DNA of 64,000 nucleotides from Acidobacteria bacterium RIFCSPLOWO2_12_FULL_66_21. Lineage in GTDB: Bacteria; Acidobacteriota; Vicinamibacteria; Vicinamibacterales; 2-12-FULL-66-21. Below the pieces are notes generated by a model that worked only from the letters and a program-made list of their open reading frames with translations, had not been told where the DNA came from and made no database searches. Where the stretch lies: positions 27,060-91,059 of the forward strand of contig MELC01000081.1 in NCBI GenBank assembly GCA_001767455.1, read 5' to 3'. Shown here piece by piece: positions 36,555 through 45,639 of this stretch; the stretch's first letter is position 1, and each line of letters opens with the position of its first letter. The position numbers were made by a program, and so were the translations under genes.

Positions 36555-37802
36555 ATGGCTAAATCGAATAGTCGGAAGTCTCCTGAGATCCGCATAGTCG
36601 TTGACACCAACGCGATTTGGAACAGCAATGAGCACTATCTGGTGAAGAAGGAGATCGCAGAGCTGGCGCGAGAAACACAGACCCATCAGGACGTGCAGTT
36701 CCGGTGGTACCTGCCGGACGTCGTTCGGGCGGAACGGGAGTTTCAGATGCGGAGCAAAGCCCGTGAGATACTCCCGGCACTCACACGTCTCGAACGGCTA
36801 ATCGGCCACCAACTTGGTTTTACGTCGGATACCCTGGATAAGCGGATTCGCGAGAACATATCACAACAGATCGGCGATCTCTCCTTCGACGTCCCTCCGT
36901 TTGATTGCACCGCCGTGGACTGGTCCGCAGTGATAGCCGCCGCTATCAATCGGAGCGCGCCATTCGAGGCTGGAGAAACCGAGAAAGGATTCCGCGACGC
37001 CGTCATTTTGGAGGCCTTTGCGCAGGTTGTCAGCGACGCCCCATCGAGCGCGAGAGATTGCCGCGTCGTGCTTTTGACTGGTGATGGACTGCTCGCGCAG
37101 GCAGCTTCACTTCGCTTCATCGATAGAAAGAACGTACGCGTGCTGAAGTCGATCGACGAACTCAAGGGGCTGGTCAACACCCTGGTGTCGCAAGTTACGG
37201 AGGAGTTCGTTCGCGAATTGCAGCCGAAGGCCGAACGTCTCTTTTTTGATCCGAAAGATGAACACTCGCTGTTGTCGACGCTTCAAGTCGCGGCAGAGAT
37301 TGAGAGGGCTTGTGCCGCTGAACTGCACGAGGTTCCAGATGGTGCGACTTTTCGCCGGAACAACCGCTCACTTGCGATAGGGGCAACGCGGTTTGTACGC
37401 AAGGACCGGCAACGTGTCTACTGGGCCACACGGATAACAATCGACGCCGCCGCGTTTAAGTACGACATCAATCCTGACTTCTTCCGTGGCGCGGTGACGC
37501 ACACGACCGACCCACTTTGGTGGGCATCTGCTAAATCGTGGGCCGACGTTGGAACTCCTGTCGGCTCTGTAGATCGCCCGAAGACGATGGCGGAGCTCAA
37601 GATCCGCCTCAAGGACCTGTTGATCGCGAATGAGCGGCTCGCCTCCACGCGACCGTCACCTGCAGCGGATACGCTAGAACGGCAGGTCGCGAAAGGTACC
37701 ACTGCCGTTGACGTGGAATGGAGCGTATCTGTGTCGACCCGAGGCCGATTGACAGGTGCACGTTTTGAGAAGGTGCAGTTTATCGAAACGACGTGGACCT
37801 AG
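36555..37802 (+). CDS. PIN-domain nuclease-like protein (DUF4935 type)
   Basis: This 415-residue protein begins MAKSNSRKSPEIRIVVDTN with the PIN catalytic Asp at D17. Later acidic residues of the fold are present (D148 in GFRDAVILEAF and D177 in LLTGDGLL). PIN domains cleave RNA or DNA using these acidic residues. Residues about 230-415 form a C-terminal extension without a known domain. Start is fixed by AAGGGGCAGG before the ATG. The gene is visibly less GC-rich than its surroundings, suggesting transfer, and no small antitoxin gene precedes it, unlike VapBC pairs. Confidence 0.72.
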   Translation: MAKSNSRKSPEIRIVVDTNAIWNSNEHYLVKKEIAELARETQTHQDVQFRWYLPDVVRAEREFQMRSKAREILPALTRLERLIGHQLGFTSDTLDKRIRENISQQIGDLSFDVPPFDCTAVDWSAVIAAAINRSAPFEAGETEKGFRDAVILEAFAQVVSDAPSSARDCRVVLLTGDGLLAQAASLRFIDRKNVRVLKSIDELKGLVNTLVSQVTEEFVRELQPKAERLFFDPKDEHSLLSTLQVAAEIERACAAELHEVPDGATFRRNNRSLAIGATRFVRKDRQRVYWATRITIDAAAFKYDINPDFFRGAVTHTTDPLWWASAKSWADVGTPVGSVDRPKTMAELKIRLKDLLIANERLASTRPSPAADTLERQVAKGTTAVDVEWSVSVSTRGRLTGARFEKVQFIETTWT

Positions 37803-37995
37803 GACGCTCAATCCACCTTGCTAAAATCGCCCGTGTCGCGGCGCCAGTCCAAAACGACCAGATCTGCCTTGCTCTGGAGTTGCCGCCTGCCCGGGGCACA
37901 TGATCCATCCATGAGGGTCCTCGACGGCGTCGAGTCCGAGTGCCGTTTTATTGCTCCGTCCAGAATGAACCGACGCGTGACGGCCGGTTTAAGAT

Positions 37996-38105
37996 GTGCA
38001 CTTGGACGTCTGATTCGGCTGTGCGACGGAGATCGAGTACGCGCCCGAACCGCCGCGCACATCCAGCATGCGCTGCCTCCTTCGATCGTGGTCGCGCGCA
38101 CGCAC
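37996..38105 (-). pseudogene. methyltransferase fragment (SAM-binding motif)
   Basis: On the minus strand this encodes RMLDVRGGSGAYSISVAQPN, matching RMLDVGGGSGAYSIAFAQAN of the intact gene at 38916-40304. A frameshift follows, after which VQVHILNRPSR resembles LRVDILDLPSV. The rest of 37803-38182 holds no intact gene; the minus-strand end near 37808 (LQSKADLVVLDWRRDTGDF) may be another C-terminal relic of unknown origin. Confidence 0.7.
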
Positions 38106-38182
38106 CGAGGCCAAACCCTCGGGTGTCCGGATCCCGACACCCGCAGTTCGAAGATCAACGCCGATCCGGCTCGAATGAAGAG

Positions 38183-38671
38183 CTACCGCTTTTCTTCGCC
38201 AGGCTCGGTTTTCGTTCGTGGGTCTCGGACGGCAATCGTGGCTTCGAGGGCGGGCAGCGCCGCCAGATCTTTTGGACGATTCGTTGCGCGCTTGCTCACG
38301 ATGACCCGCGACAGGGGCAGCACCTTGAGGGAGACACCCTCGATCTCCCGTGACAGCGCCCGGCCGTACTCCGCATCAAACGTCTCCAAGCCGTGAGCCG
38401 TCAGCACGGCGTCGAGTCGTTCGAGCCCCGGACCGCCGAATGCGGGCGGCTGAACGCCGAACCCTGACGTCCAGAAGCCTCCGGCGTCGGCCGCCGCGCC
38501 CGGCAATCGGTCGTCGTCAACGCGCTCGAGCCAGATGTCGAGATGTTGAGTGGCGAGCGGTGCCCCCTCGAGTACGGCGGCGCTGAGGCCGACGACCAGG
38601 AATCGGATCCCTCGCCGGTTGAGGGCGTCGAAAAGGGCGCGTTCAGCGGGCGTAAGCGCGAAGTCGTCCAC
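38183..38671 (-). CDS. nucleotidyltransferase-fold protein with altered DxD motif
   Basis: This 162-residue protein resembles small nucleotidyltransferase-fold proteins used in two-gene modules: RFLVVGLSAAVLEG (helix-turn with G28-L-S), then THE region TQHLDIWLE. The family's D-x-D appears as H43-L-D45, so the first Asp is lost. The C-terminus contains RPKDLAALPALEA, typical of this group. It overlaps the upstream 78-residue gene by 29 bases, implying co-expression. The reduced DxD may mean loss of catalysis. A related C-terminal fragment exists at 30375-30464. Confidence 0.62.
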   Translation of the reverse strand: MDDFALTPAERALFDALNRRGIRFLVVGLSAAVLEGAPLATQHLDIWLERVDDDRLPGAAADAGGFWTSGFGVQPPAFGGPGLERLDAVLTAHGLETFDAEYGRALSREIEGVSLKVLPLSRVIVSKRATNRPKDLAALPALEATIAVRDPRTKTEPGEEKR

Positions 38672-38879
38672 GCTGCAGTCCCGCGCGCAGGCGCTCGGCA
38701 GGGGTCAGTTCAAGACAACGCAAGGCGTGATAGATGTCGGATGGATCGTGGCGAGGATGCTGCTGCGCGATCGCGTGCGCTCGTTGCCACAGCGCCTCAG
38801 AGTGCCGCAGCCACGCCTCCTGCTCGGAGGTGAGCCGGGCGAGGGGCTCGCCGACCGTGGATGTGGGGCGTTCCACCAT
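38643..38879 (-). CDS. small partner protein of the nucleotidyltransferase-fold gene
   Basis: This 78-residue helical protein (about 20-60: SEQEAWLRHSEALWQRAHAI) overlaps the start of the nucleotidyltransferase-like gene by 29 bases. I recognise no family. Such tightly overlapping pairs of a short protein and a nucleotidyltransferase-fold protein often act as toxin-antitoxin or antitoxin-like modules; which role this one has cannot be read from sequence. Confidence 0.5.
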   Translation of the reverse strand: MVERPTSTVGEPLARLTSEQEAWLRHSEALWQRAHAIAQQHPRHDPSDIYHALRCLELTPAERLRAGLQRGRLRAYAR

Positions 38880-38915
38880 TACGCCTCCATAGTGCCACAG
38901 ATGACAGTGAATGCC

Positions 38916-40304
38916 TCAAGCCGGGCGCTGGACAATAGACGGCGGTTTGACGCCGATCATCAGGCCGGTCGGGCCAGCGAGGCTGACGTGCTGGACCTCG
39001 CTGAATCCGGCCGCGCGCAGCCACTCCCCGTATTCCGTCTCCGAGTACGCGCTCCCGGCGCGCGTCCCGACGAGCATGTTCAGCGCGAACAGCGCGCCCG
39101 CCCTGGGCGCCGTCTTCGTGGCGTCCAGGATGAAGTCCTGAATGACGACGCGCCCGCCGCGCGCGGTTGCCGCGAAACATCGCGCGAGCAGGTCGCGGTT
39201 CTCCTCCGGGCTGAGCATGTGGCAGATCGCCGAGAGCAGGACGATGTCATAGTCGCCGCGGCCGAGCGTCGCGGTACGCAGGTCGCCGTCGCGGGTGTGA
39301 ATGCGATCCGTCAGATTCGCTGATGCAATGTGACGCCGGGCGATCGGCGTGACGGACGGCAGATCCAGGATGTCCACCCGGAGGTGTGGGTTCGCCTGGG
39401 CAAAGGCGATCGAGTACGCGCCAGACCCGCCGCCGACGTCCAGCATCCGCCGCGCGCCTTCCACCGACGCCGCGCGCACGACCGCTCCCGCACGCTCGCT
39501 CGCGTTCTTGTGCATGGCTGCGATGAACGCCTCCGTCCAGCGCGGGTCGCGGTCCGCATCGTCATCGCCACCCGCGGCCGTGCCCGTGCGCACCGAGTCG
39601 GTCAGCCCCGACCACGTCGTCCACAGGTGCACCGTGTGCATCAACGCCGCCCGGGAGTCGTTCGCGCCGCCCGCCGCCAGATGCCGCGCGCTCGTGGGCG
39701 TGTTCGCGAAGACGCTGCCATGTTTGTCGAGCAGCCGCATGGCGGCGAGCGCGTTGAGCAGCAGTTCCGTCGCGCGCGGATCCGCGCCGATCTTCGCGGC
39801 GACGTCAGGCGCCGTGGCGCCGCTCGCCGCCGCGGTGAACACGTCCAGTTCGATCGCGCTCAGGACGACGCGGCTCTCCTGGAACGCGCGGGCCGTCTGA
39901 AGCAGCGGATCCGGGAGCGCGCCGGATTCGTCCTTGTGCCGGAGTCCCGCGAGATATCGTGCGCGGTTCTGGCCCATCTCCGCGCGGAGCGCGCCTGGGT
40001 CGCGGTTCACCAGCCGCTCGACGATCTGCCCCTTTCTGAAATGACTCTCGACAATCTCGGCCACGTCGCTCCGCTGCACGCCGGAGTACCACGTCCCTTC
40101 GGGGTACACGACCATGTTCGGCCCGCGCTCGCACAGGCCGAGCGAGCCGCACATGGTGACCTGCACGGTCTCGGCAAGCCCCTGCCGGCCAATCTGCATG
40201 CGCAGTTCCTCGAGCACCGCGGTTCCGCCGCGGGCGGAGCAGCACGGCACACCTTCCGGCTTCTGCTGATCGCAGACGAATACGTGAAACGGGAACACCT
40301 GCAT
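38916..40304 (-). CDS. [2Fe-2S] ferredoxin-like / SAM O-methyltransferase fusion
   Basis: This 462-residue protein joins two families. Residues 1-85 are a thioredoxin-like [2Fe-2S] ferredoxin with C11, C21/C22, C52 and C58 and the typical CGSLGLCERGPNMVVYPEG segment. Residues about 120-455 form an O-methyltransferase of the Methyltransf_2 type: a winged-helix dimerisation part, then the SAM motif LDVGGGSGAYS with D289 to G295, and DILDLP. The known ferredoxin family is a stand-alone electron carrier; the methyltransferase family modifies small aromatic or polyketide hydroxyls. Fusion suggests redox-linked methylation or cluster sensing. It shares a strand with the two genes downstream (gap 36 bases). 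Confidence 0.83.
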   Translation of the reverse strand: MQVFPFHVFVCDQQKPEGVPCCSARGGTAVLEELRMQIGRQGLAETVQVTMCGSLGLCERGPNMVVYPEGTWYSGVQRSDVAEIVESHFRKGQIVERLVNRDPGALRAEMGQNRARYLAGLRHKDESGALPDPLLQTARAFQESRVVLSAIELDVFTAAASGATAPDVAAKIGADPRATELLLNALAAMRLLDKHGSVFANTPTSARHLAAGGANDSRAALMHTVHLWTTWSGLTDSVRTGTAAGGDDDADRDPRWTEAFIAAMHKNASERAGAVVRAASVEGARRMLDVGGGSGAYSIAFAQANPHLRVDILDLPSVTPIARRHIASANLTDRIHTRDGDLRTATLGRGDYDIVLLSAICHMLSPEENRDLLARCFAATARGGRVVIQDFILDATKTAPRAGALFALNMLVGTRAGSAYSETEYGEWLRAAGFSEVQHVSLAGPTGLMIGVKPPSIVQRPA

Positions 40305-40335
40305 GAGGACCTCCGGTCTGCCCAGCCGACCAACG

Positions 40336-40962
40336 TCACTTGACGCCCGCGGCTCCCTCTGTTTCCTCGAAGTGACCGTGAGCCGGGTGCTTGGCGGCCT
40401 GGTAGAGACCTTCGACGTAGTGAATGAAGGACACGTAGGCTTCGACGTACTTCCGTCCGGCCACCACGCCGCCCTCTTTCGCAGCCATCCTGGCGCGCCT
40501 GACGGCTTCGAACTGCTCGCGAATACCCGTGGCGGTCGCCGACGTCAGAAGCTTGAGCAGCGCTTCTGACGAACCCGTCTCAATGGCCGTGTCGGCCGCG
40601 GGGATCGCCGGCCCGAGATCGCGTCCCGCCGGTTTGAGACCTGTGTAGGGCGCGCCTTCGCCGGCGCGGTGGATGCGGACGAGTGTCTCGAAGAAGTAAG
40701 AGTCTGAAAGAGTCCTGGCTTCGGCGTTCAGTTTCCGGACAGCAAGGGTCTTCTGAAACGCCGCTCTGATTTCCGGTTCGTCCTTCTCTTGAACCCAGAC
40801 GAGTACGAGCGAGACGTCCCCGGTGGCGAGCGCCCTTTGGGCGGCCTTGACGACCGGACCGTCGAGGCCGTCGCAATGTGCGAGGAGCTTCCCAGGCATC
40901 GCAAGGAGAGCGGCAAGAATAACGGCTGCAGTGAGCGAGGTTCCGGCGGTGTGTCGTGTCAT
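40336..40962 (-). CDS. DUF6448-family exported protein
   Basis: This 208-residue protein has a signal peptide (about 1-28, ending near LLAHC) and the recognisable DUF6448 phrases AHCDGLDGPVVKAAQRAL, LVLVWVQEKDEPEIR and YFFETLVRIHRAGEGAPYTG. Its function is unknown. Histidine-rich ends (HCD, HPAHGHFEE) may bind metal. It ends 31 bases before the ferredoxin-methyltransferase fusion and is divergent from gcvT. Confidence 0.8.
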   Translation of the reverse strand: MTRHTAGTSLTAAVILAALLAMPGKLLAHCDGLDGPVVKAAQRALATGDVSLVLVWVQEKDEPEIRAAFQKTLAVRKLNAEARTLSDSYFFETLVRIHRAGEGAPYTGLKPAGRDLGPAIPAADTAIETGSSEALLKLLTSATATGIREQFEAVRRARMAAKEGGVVAGRKYVEAYVSFIHYVEGLYQAAKHPAHGHFEETEGAAGVK

Positions 40963-41045
40963 GGGCGTAACTCCAGAAAGGCCGTGCCTCCCAACCGGAT
41001 CAGGATGCCTCCAGTGTACTGCTGCTGTGTTTTCGGTCTGGTTCC

Positions 41046-41072
41046 TTGACCCGCTGCCGAGCCGCATAGTAC
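41046..41072 (+). promoter_or_regulatory. possible sigma-70-like promoter of the gcv operon
   Basis: TTGACC and TAGTAC are separated by 15 bases, about 95 bases upstream of the gcvT start. The spacing is shorter than ideal, so this is tentative. Confidence 0.28.
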
Positions 41073-41098
41073 CTTCTGTTGGATCTAATCGTGCCGGC

Positions 41099-41120
41099 GC
41101 GGCCCGCGTGCGCGGGCCGC
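41099..41120 (+). promoter_or_regulatory. GC-rich hairpin in the gcvT leader
   Basis: GCGGCCCGC and GCGGGCCGC form a perfect 9-bp stem with a four-base loop, 48 bases before the gcvT start. I saw no glycine-riboswitch core here; the hairpin may act as an attenuator or be a dispersed repeat. Confidence 0.4.
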
Positions 41121-41167
41121 ACGGCCGATGGCTTTTCCGCCCACAACTTCAGAGCCGAGTCACGCCG

Positions 41168-42286
41168 ATGTCTACGTCTGCGCCCGGTACGCTCAAGAAG
41201 ACTCCCCTCAACGCGCGCCACCGTTCGCTCGGCGCCAAGATGGTCGAATTCGGCGGCTGGAACATGCCCGTCGAATACACAGGCATCGCCGACGAGCACA
41301 TGGCGGTGCGCACACGGGCCGGCCTCTTCGACGTCAGCCACATGGGGCAGATCGAGATCGCCGGCCGCGACGCCCTCAAAGCGGTCCAGCACATCACGAG
41401 CAACGACGCCGGCAAGCTCGCGATCGGACAGATCCAGTACTCCGCGCTGACCACGCCGCAGGGCACCTTCGTCGACGACGTGCTGACCTACAAGATGTCG
41501 GACGAGCACTTCATGCTCGTCGTCAACGCCTCGAACATCATCAAGGACTTCAACTGGATCGCGGCGCACGTCGGCGAGGCGGGCGACGCCGTCGCCGTCA
41601 ATACCAGCTCCCGCTACGCGCTCATCGCCCTCCAGGGCCCGGCGGCGCGCGACGTGCTGCAATCGCTCACCGGCGCGAAGCTCGACGACGTGAAGTACTA
41701 CTGGTTCACGACAGGCGAGGTCGCCAGCGTGATGTGCACGATCTCTCGCACCGGCTACACGGGGGAGGACGGCTTCGAGGTGTTCGTGGCTCCCGGCTCG
41801 GCCGAGCGCGTCTGGGACGCGATTCTCCAGGCGGGCAAGGCCGCCGGCGTCATCCCCGCGGGCCTCGGCGCGCGCGACACCCTGCGCCTCGAGGCCGCGA
41901 TGCGCCTCTACGGCAACGACATGGACGAGACCACGACGGTCGTCGAGGCGGATCTCGGGTGGATCGTGGGCTGGAAGAAGGCCGAATTCCTCGGCTCGGA
42001 TGTACTTCAGAAGCAGAAGGCCGAGGGGGCGCCGCGCAAACTGGTCGGCTTCGAGATGGTGGACCGCGCGATCGCGCGCCACGGCTACGACGTCTACATG
42101 GACGGCGCCAAGACGGGCATCGTCACGAGCGGCACGCAGACGCCGTTCCTGAAGAAGGCGATCGGAATGGCGTACCTCCCGTCGGATCGCTCGGCGCCCG
42201 GGACAGAGTTCGACGTGGTGATCCGCGGCCGCCGCGTCAAGGCACGCGTCGTCCCGCTCCCGTTTTATAAACGCAAGAAGGTGTAG
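41168..42286 (+). CDS. gcvT: glycine cleavage system T protein (aminomethyltransferase)
   Basis: This 372-residue protein transfers the aminomethyl carbon from the H protein to tetrahydrofolate, releasing ammonia and forming methylene-tetrahydrofolate. Family features are clear: HRSLGAKMVEFGGWNMPVEY, FDVSHMGQIEIAG, GYTGEDGFE and DTLRLEAAMRLYGNDMD. Length is normal. The ATG at 41168 gives the usual N-terminus; the frame extends upstream without similarity. gcvH follows after eight bases. Confidence 0.97.
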   Translation: MSTSAPGTLKKTPLNARHRSLGAKMVEFGGWNMPVEYTGIADEHMAVRTRAGLFDVSHMGQIEIAGRDALKAVQHITSNDAGKLAIGQIQYSALTTPQGTFVDDVLTYKMSDEHFMLVVNASNIIKDFNWIAAHVGEAGDAVAVNTSSRYALIALQGPAARDVLQSLTGAKLDDVKYYWFTTGEVASVMCTISRTGYTGEDGFEVFVAPGSAERVWDAILQAGKAAGVIPAGLGARDTLRLEAAMRLYGNDMDETTTVVEADLGWIVGWKKAEFLGSDVLQKQKAEGAPRKLVGFEMVDRAIARHGYDVYMDGAKTGIVTSGTQTPFLKKAIGMAYLPSDRSAPGTEFDVVIRGRRVKARVVPLPFYKRKKV

Positions 42287-42294
42287 GAGCGACT

Positions 42295-42666
42295 ATGTAT
42301 CCTTCCGATTTGAAATACACCAAGGACCACGAGTGGGTGCGCATCGACGGCACGCAGGCGCACGTCGGCATCACCGACTACGCGCAGAAGGCGCTCGGCG
42401 ACGTCGTGTACCTCGAGCTGCCCGAGATCGGCCGCACCTTCAACAAAGGAGATGTCTTCGGGACGATCGAGTCCGTGAAGGCGGTCTCCGAGCTGTACTG
42501 CCCGGTGAGCGGCGAGGTGGTCGAGGTGAACGCGAAGCTGGCGGAGAAGCCGGAAACGGTGAACGCCGACCCGCACGGCTCCTGGATGATCGTGATGAAA
42601 GCGACGAACCCGGCGGAGGCACACGACCTGCTCGACGCTGGCGCTTATACAGAGCTAACTAAATAG
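42295..42666 (+). CDS. gcvH: glycine cleavage system H protein
   Basis: This 123-residue lipoyl carrier shuttles the aminomethyl group between P, T and L proteins. K62 in IESVKAVSEL is the expected lipoylation site. The start MYPSDLKYTKDHEWVRI is the family N-terminus. It lies between gcvT and gcvP; no lipoyl synthase or L-protein gene is seen in the window, so these must be elsewhere. Confidence 0.97.
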   Translation: MYPSDLKYTKDHEWVRIDGTQAHVGITDYAQKALGDVVYLELPEIGRTFNKGDVFGTIESVKAVSELYCPVSGEVVEVNAKLAEKPETVNADPHGSWMIVMKATNPAEAHDLLDAGAYTELTK

Positions 42667-42777
42667 GCGCGCCGCAGGCGCGCTCGCCGGAGCGGCGCGG
42701 GGCATGGGGCCCCCGCAAGCGACGGCGTTGGGGGGTCCGGGGGGGCGCCCCCCCCCGGCAAAGAAAGACGGCGACGG
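42667..42777. repeat. GC-rich palindromic insert between gcvH and gcvP
   Basis: The 111-base gap contains CGGGGCATGGGGCCCCCGC and then long opposed G and C runs (GGGGGGGCGCCCCCCC). It resembles the insertion inside the aminotransferase gene (46371-46456). It may form a strong hairpin; the homopolymers may also be assembly-sensitive. Confidence 0.6.
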
Positions 42778-45639
42778 ATGACACCAGATAATCTCGGTTC
42801 CTTTCAGAGCCGGCACATCGGTCCGGATGAAACCGCCCGCGACGAAATGCTGCGGACCATCGGCGTGCCCTCGCTCGACGCCCTCATCGATCAGACGATT
42901 CCCTCAGGCATTCGGAGCAAGGCGCCACTCGATCTGCCCGAAGCGGACAGCGAGTACGCGTACCTGCGGCGGCTGCGCACGATTGCCGCGAAGAACACGG
43001 TGGCCCGGTCCTACATCGGCCTGGGCTACTACGACTGCGTCACGCCCAGCGTCATTCTCCGCAACGTGTTCGAGAATCCCGGCTGGTACACGCCCTACAC
43101 GCCGTACCAGGCGGAGATCGCCCAGGGGCGCCTCGAATCGCTGCTCAACTTTCAGACGGTCGTCAAGGACCTGACCGGGATGGACATCGCCAACGCGTCG
43201 CTCCTCGACGAGGGGACCGCCGCGGCCGAGGCGATGACGATGTTCCACCGGTTGCAGGCGAAGAAGGCGCCGGCGGGGCAGGAGAGCGTGTTCCTGGTCT
43301 CGGAGCGCTGCTTCCCGCAGACGATCGACGTGGTGCGCGGGCGCGCGCTGCCGCTCGACATCCGCGTGCAGGCGGGCGATGCGGCGACGATGCCGATGGA
43401 CAAGGCGTTCGGCATCCTGCTGCAGTACCCCGGCGAGCGCGGCGAAGTCATGGATCTCCGTCCGATCATCGAGAAGGCGCATGCCGCGGGGCTGATGGTG
43501 GCCGTTGCGTCCGACCTCCTGGCGCTGACGCTGCTCACGCCGCCCGGCGAGATGGGCGCGGACGTCGTCCTCGGCAATTCGCAGCGGTTCGGCGTGCCGC
43601 TTGGCTACGGCGGCCCGCACGCGGCGTTCTTCGCGACCCGCGAGTCGTACGTGCGCCAGGCGCCGGGGCGCATCATCGGCATCTCGATCGACGCCCACGG
43701 GGATCGGGCGTATCGCATGGCGCTGCAGACGCGCGAGCAGCACATCCGGCGCGAGAAGGCGACGTCGAACATCTGCACCGCGCAGGCGCTCCTGGCCAAC
43801 ATCGCGGCGATGTATGCCGTGTTCCACGGTCCCAGGGGGCTCCGCGCGATCGGCGAGCGCGTGCACAGCCTGACGCGGTCGCTCGAAGCGGCGCTCCTGG
43901 CGGTCGGATGCCGCCAGACAAACGCCGCGTACTTCGACACGCTTCGCATTGAAGGGGCGGACGTCCCGGCGGTTCGCCGCGCGGCCGAAACCGCGGGGAT
44001 CAACTTCCGCTACGACGGCGCCGCGATCGGCATCTCGCTCGACGAGGCCACGACGATCGAGGACGTCGCCGACATCGTCAAGGTGTTTGCTGGAGTGAAC
44101 GGCAAGGACGTCAAGCCGGTGTTCAAGGCGGACGCGCCGGCCGCGCTGGCGCGCACGAGCGCGTACCTGACGCACCCGGTGTTCAACTCGTACCAGTCCG
44201 AAACGAAGATGATGCGGTACATCCGCAGCCTCGAGCGCAAGGACGTCGGGCTGGACACGTCGATGATCGCGCTCGGCTCCTGCACGATGAAGCTGAACGC
44301 GGCCTCGGAGATGCTGCCGGTGAGCTGGCCGGAGTTCTCGAAGCTGCACCCGTTCGCGCCCCCGTCGCAGGCGGTGGGCTACGCGCAGATCTTCGCCGAG
44401 CTCGAGGAGGCGCTGCGGCAGGTGACCGGACTTGCGGCCGTCTCGCTCCAGCCGAACTCCGGCGCGCAGGGGGAGTTCACCGGGCTGATGACGATCCGCG
44501 CGTATCACCGCGATCGCGGCGATCGCGCCCGCAACGTCGTCCTGATCCCGTCGTCGGCGCACGGCACCAACCCGGCGAGCGCGACGATGGCGGGGCTGAG
44601 AGTGGTGGTCGTGGCGTGCGACAGCGAGGGCAACGTGGAGTTGTCCGACCTGCGCGCGAAAGCGGCGGAGCATCGCGATCGCCTCGCGGCGCTGATGGTC
44701 ACGTATCCGTCGACGCACGGCGTGTTCGAGGAGGCGATCAAGGAGATCTGCACGATCGTGCACGAGCACGGCGGGCAGGTGTACATGGACGGCGCCAACA
44801 TGAACGCGCAGGTCGGCCTGACGAGCCCGGCGGCGATCGGCGCGGACGTGTGTCACCTGAACCTGCACAAGACGTTCGCGATTCCGCACGGGGGCGGCGG
44901 TCCGGGCATGGGCCCGATCGCGGTCGCGGCGCACCTCGCGCCCTATCTGCCGGGTCACGCGGTCGTGAAGACCGGCGGGGTGAAGAGCATTCCGGCGGTG
45001 GCCGCGGCGCCGTGGGGAAGCGCGAGCATCCTGCTGATCTCGTACGGATACATCCGCATGCTCGGGGCGCGCGGCCTCACCGACGCGACGCGCTACGCGA
45101 TCCTGAACGCCAATTACATCAAGGCGAGGCTGAAGGGGCATTACGGCGTGCTGTACGCGAACCGCAACGGCCGCGTCGCGCACGAAATGATCTTCGACCT
45201 GCGTCCGTTCAAGCACGGCACGAACCCCGTGGACGAGCTCGACGTGGCCAAGCGGCTGATGGATTACGGATTCCACGCGCCGACCGTCTCGTTTCCGGTG
45301 GCGGCGACGATGATGGTCGAGCCGACCGAGAGCGAGCCGAAGGACGAGCTGGATCGGTTCTGCGATGCGCTGATCGCGATCAGGAAAGAGATCCAGGCGA
45401 TCGCGGACGGGACGGTGGATCCGAAGGACAACCTGCTGAAGAACGCGCCGCACACCGCGTCGGAGGTGACCTCGGACACGTGGTCGCATCCCTACTCGCG
45501 CGAGCAGGCCGCGTACCCGCTGCCGTGGGTGCGGGCGAACAAGGTGTGGCCGGCGGTCGCGCGGATTGACAACCCGTACGGCGACCGCAACCTGATCTGC
45601 GCGTGTCCGCCGATCGAGGCTTACGCCGAGACCCTCTGA
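42778..45639 (+). CDS. gcvP: glycine dehydrogenase (decarboxylating), fused P protein
   Basis: This 953-residue PLP enzyme decarboxylates glycine and loads the aminomethyl group onto GcvH. It is the single-chain form, in contrast to the two-gene gcvPA/gcvPB form. The PLP lysine is K698 in [21 protein letters not shown]-terminus [17 protein letters not shown] and C-terminus [12 protein letters not shown] are typical. Start is the ATG after a GC-rich spacer with no strong ribosome site. Confidence 0.97.
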   Translation: MTPDNLGSFQSRHIGPDETARDEMLRTIGVPSLDALIDQTIPSGIRSKAPLDLPEADSEYAYLRRLRTIAAKNTVARSYIGLGYYDCVTPSVILRNVFENPGWYTPYTPYQAEIAQGRLESLLNFQTVVKDLTGMDIANASLLDEGTAAAEAMTMFHRLQAKKAPAGQESVFLVSERCFPQTIDVVRGRALPLDIRVQAGDAATMPMDKAFGILLQYPGERGEVMDLRPIIEKAHAAGLMVAVASDLLALTLLTPPGEMGADVVLGNSQRFGVPLGYGGPHAAFFATRESYVRQAPGRIIGISIDAHGDRAYRMALQTREQHIRREKATSNICTAQALLANIAAMYAVFHGPRGLRAIGERVHSLTRSLEAALLAVGCRQTNAAYFDTLRIEGADVPAVRRAAETAGINFRYDGAAIGISLDEATTIEDVADIVKVFAGVNGKDVKPVFKADAPAALARTSAYLTHPVFNSYQSETKMMRYIRSLERKDVGLDTSMIALGSCTMKLNAASEMLPVSWPEFSKLHPFAPPSQAVGYAQIFAELEEALRQVTGLAAVSLQPNSGAQGEFTGLMTIRAYHRDRGDRARNVVLIPSSAHGTNPASATMAGLRVVVVACDSEGNVELSDLRAKAAEHRDRLAALMVTYPSTHGVFEEAIKEICTIVHEHGGQVYMDGANMNAQVGLTSPAAIGADVCHLNLHKTFAIPHGGGGPGMGPIAVAAHLAPYLPGHAVVKTGGVKSIPAVAAAPWGSASILLISYGYIRMLGARGLTDATRYAILNANYIKARLKGHYGVLYANRNGRVAHEMIFDLRPFKHGTNPVDELDVAKRLMDYGFHAPTVSFPVAATMMVEPTESEPKDELDRFCDALIAIRKEIQAIADGTVDPKDNLLKNAPHTASEVTSDTWSHPYSREQAAYPLPWVRANKVWPAVARIDNPYGDRNLICACPPIEAYAETL

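Noticed and set aside
36555..37802. Classical VapBC toxin-antitoxin pair
   Set aside because: The PIN protein is about three times the VapC length and no small antitoxin gene precedes it.
37808..37930. Minus-strand C-terminal segment LQSKADLVVLDWRRDTGDF as a gene
   Set aside because: Only the end of a frame, with no start or family recognised; noted as a possible relic only.
41000..41167. Glycine riboswitch upstream of gcvT
   Set aside because: No recognisable conserved glycine-riboswitch core was seen; only a simple hairpin is present.
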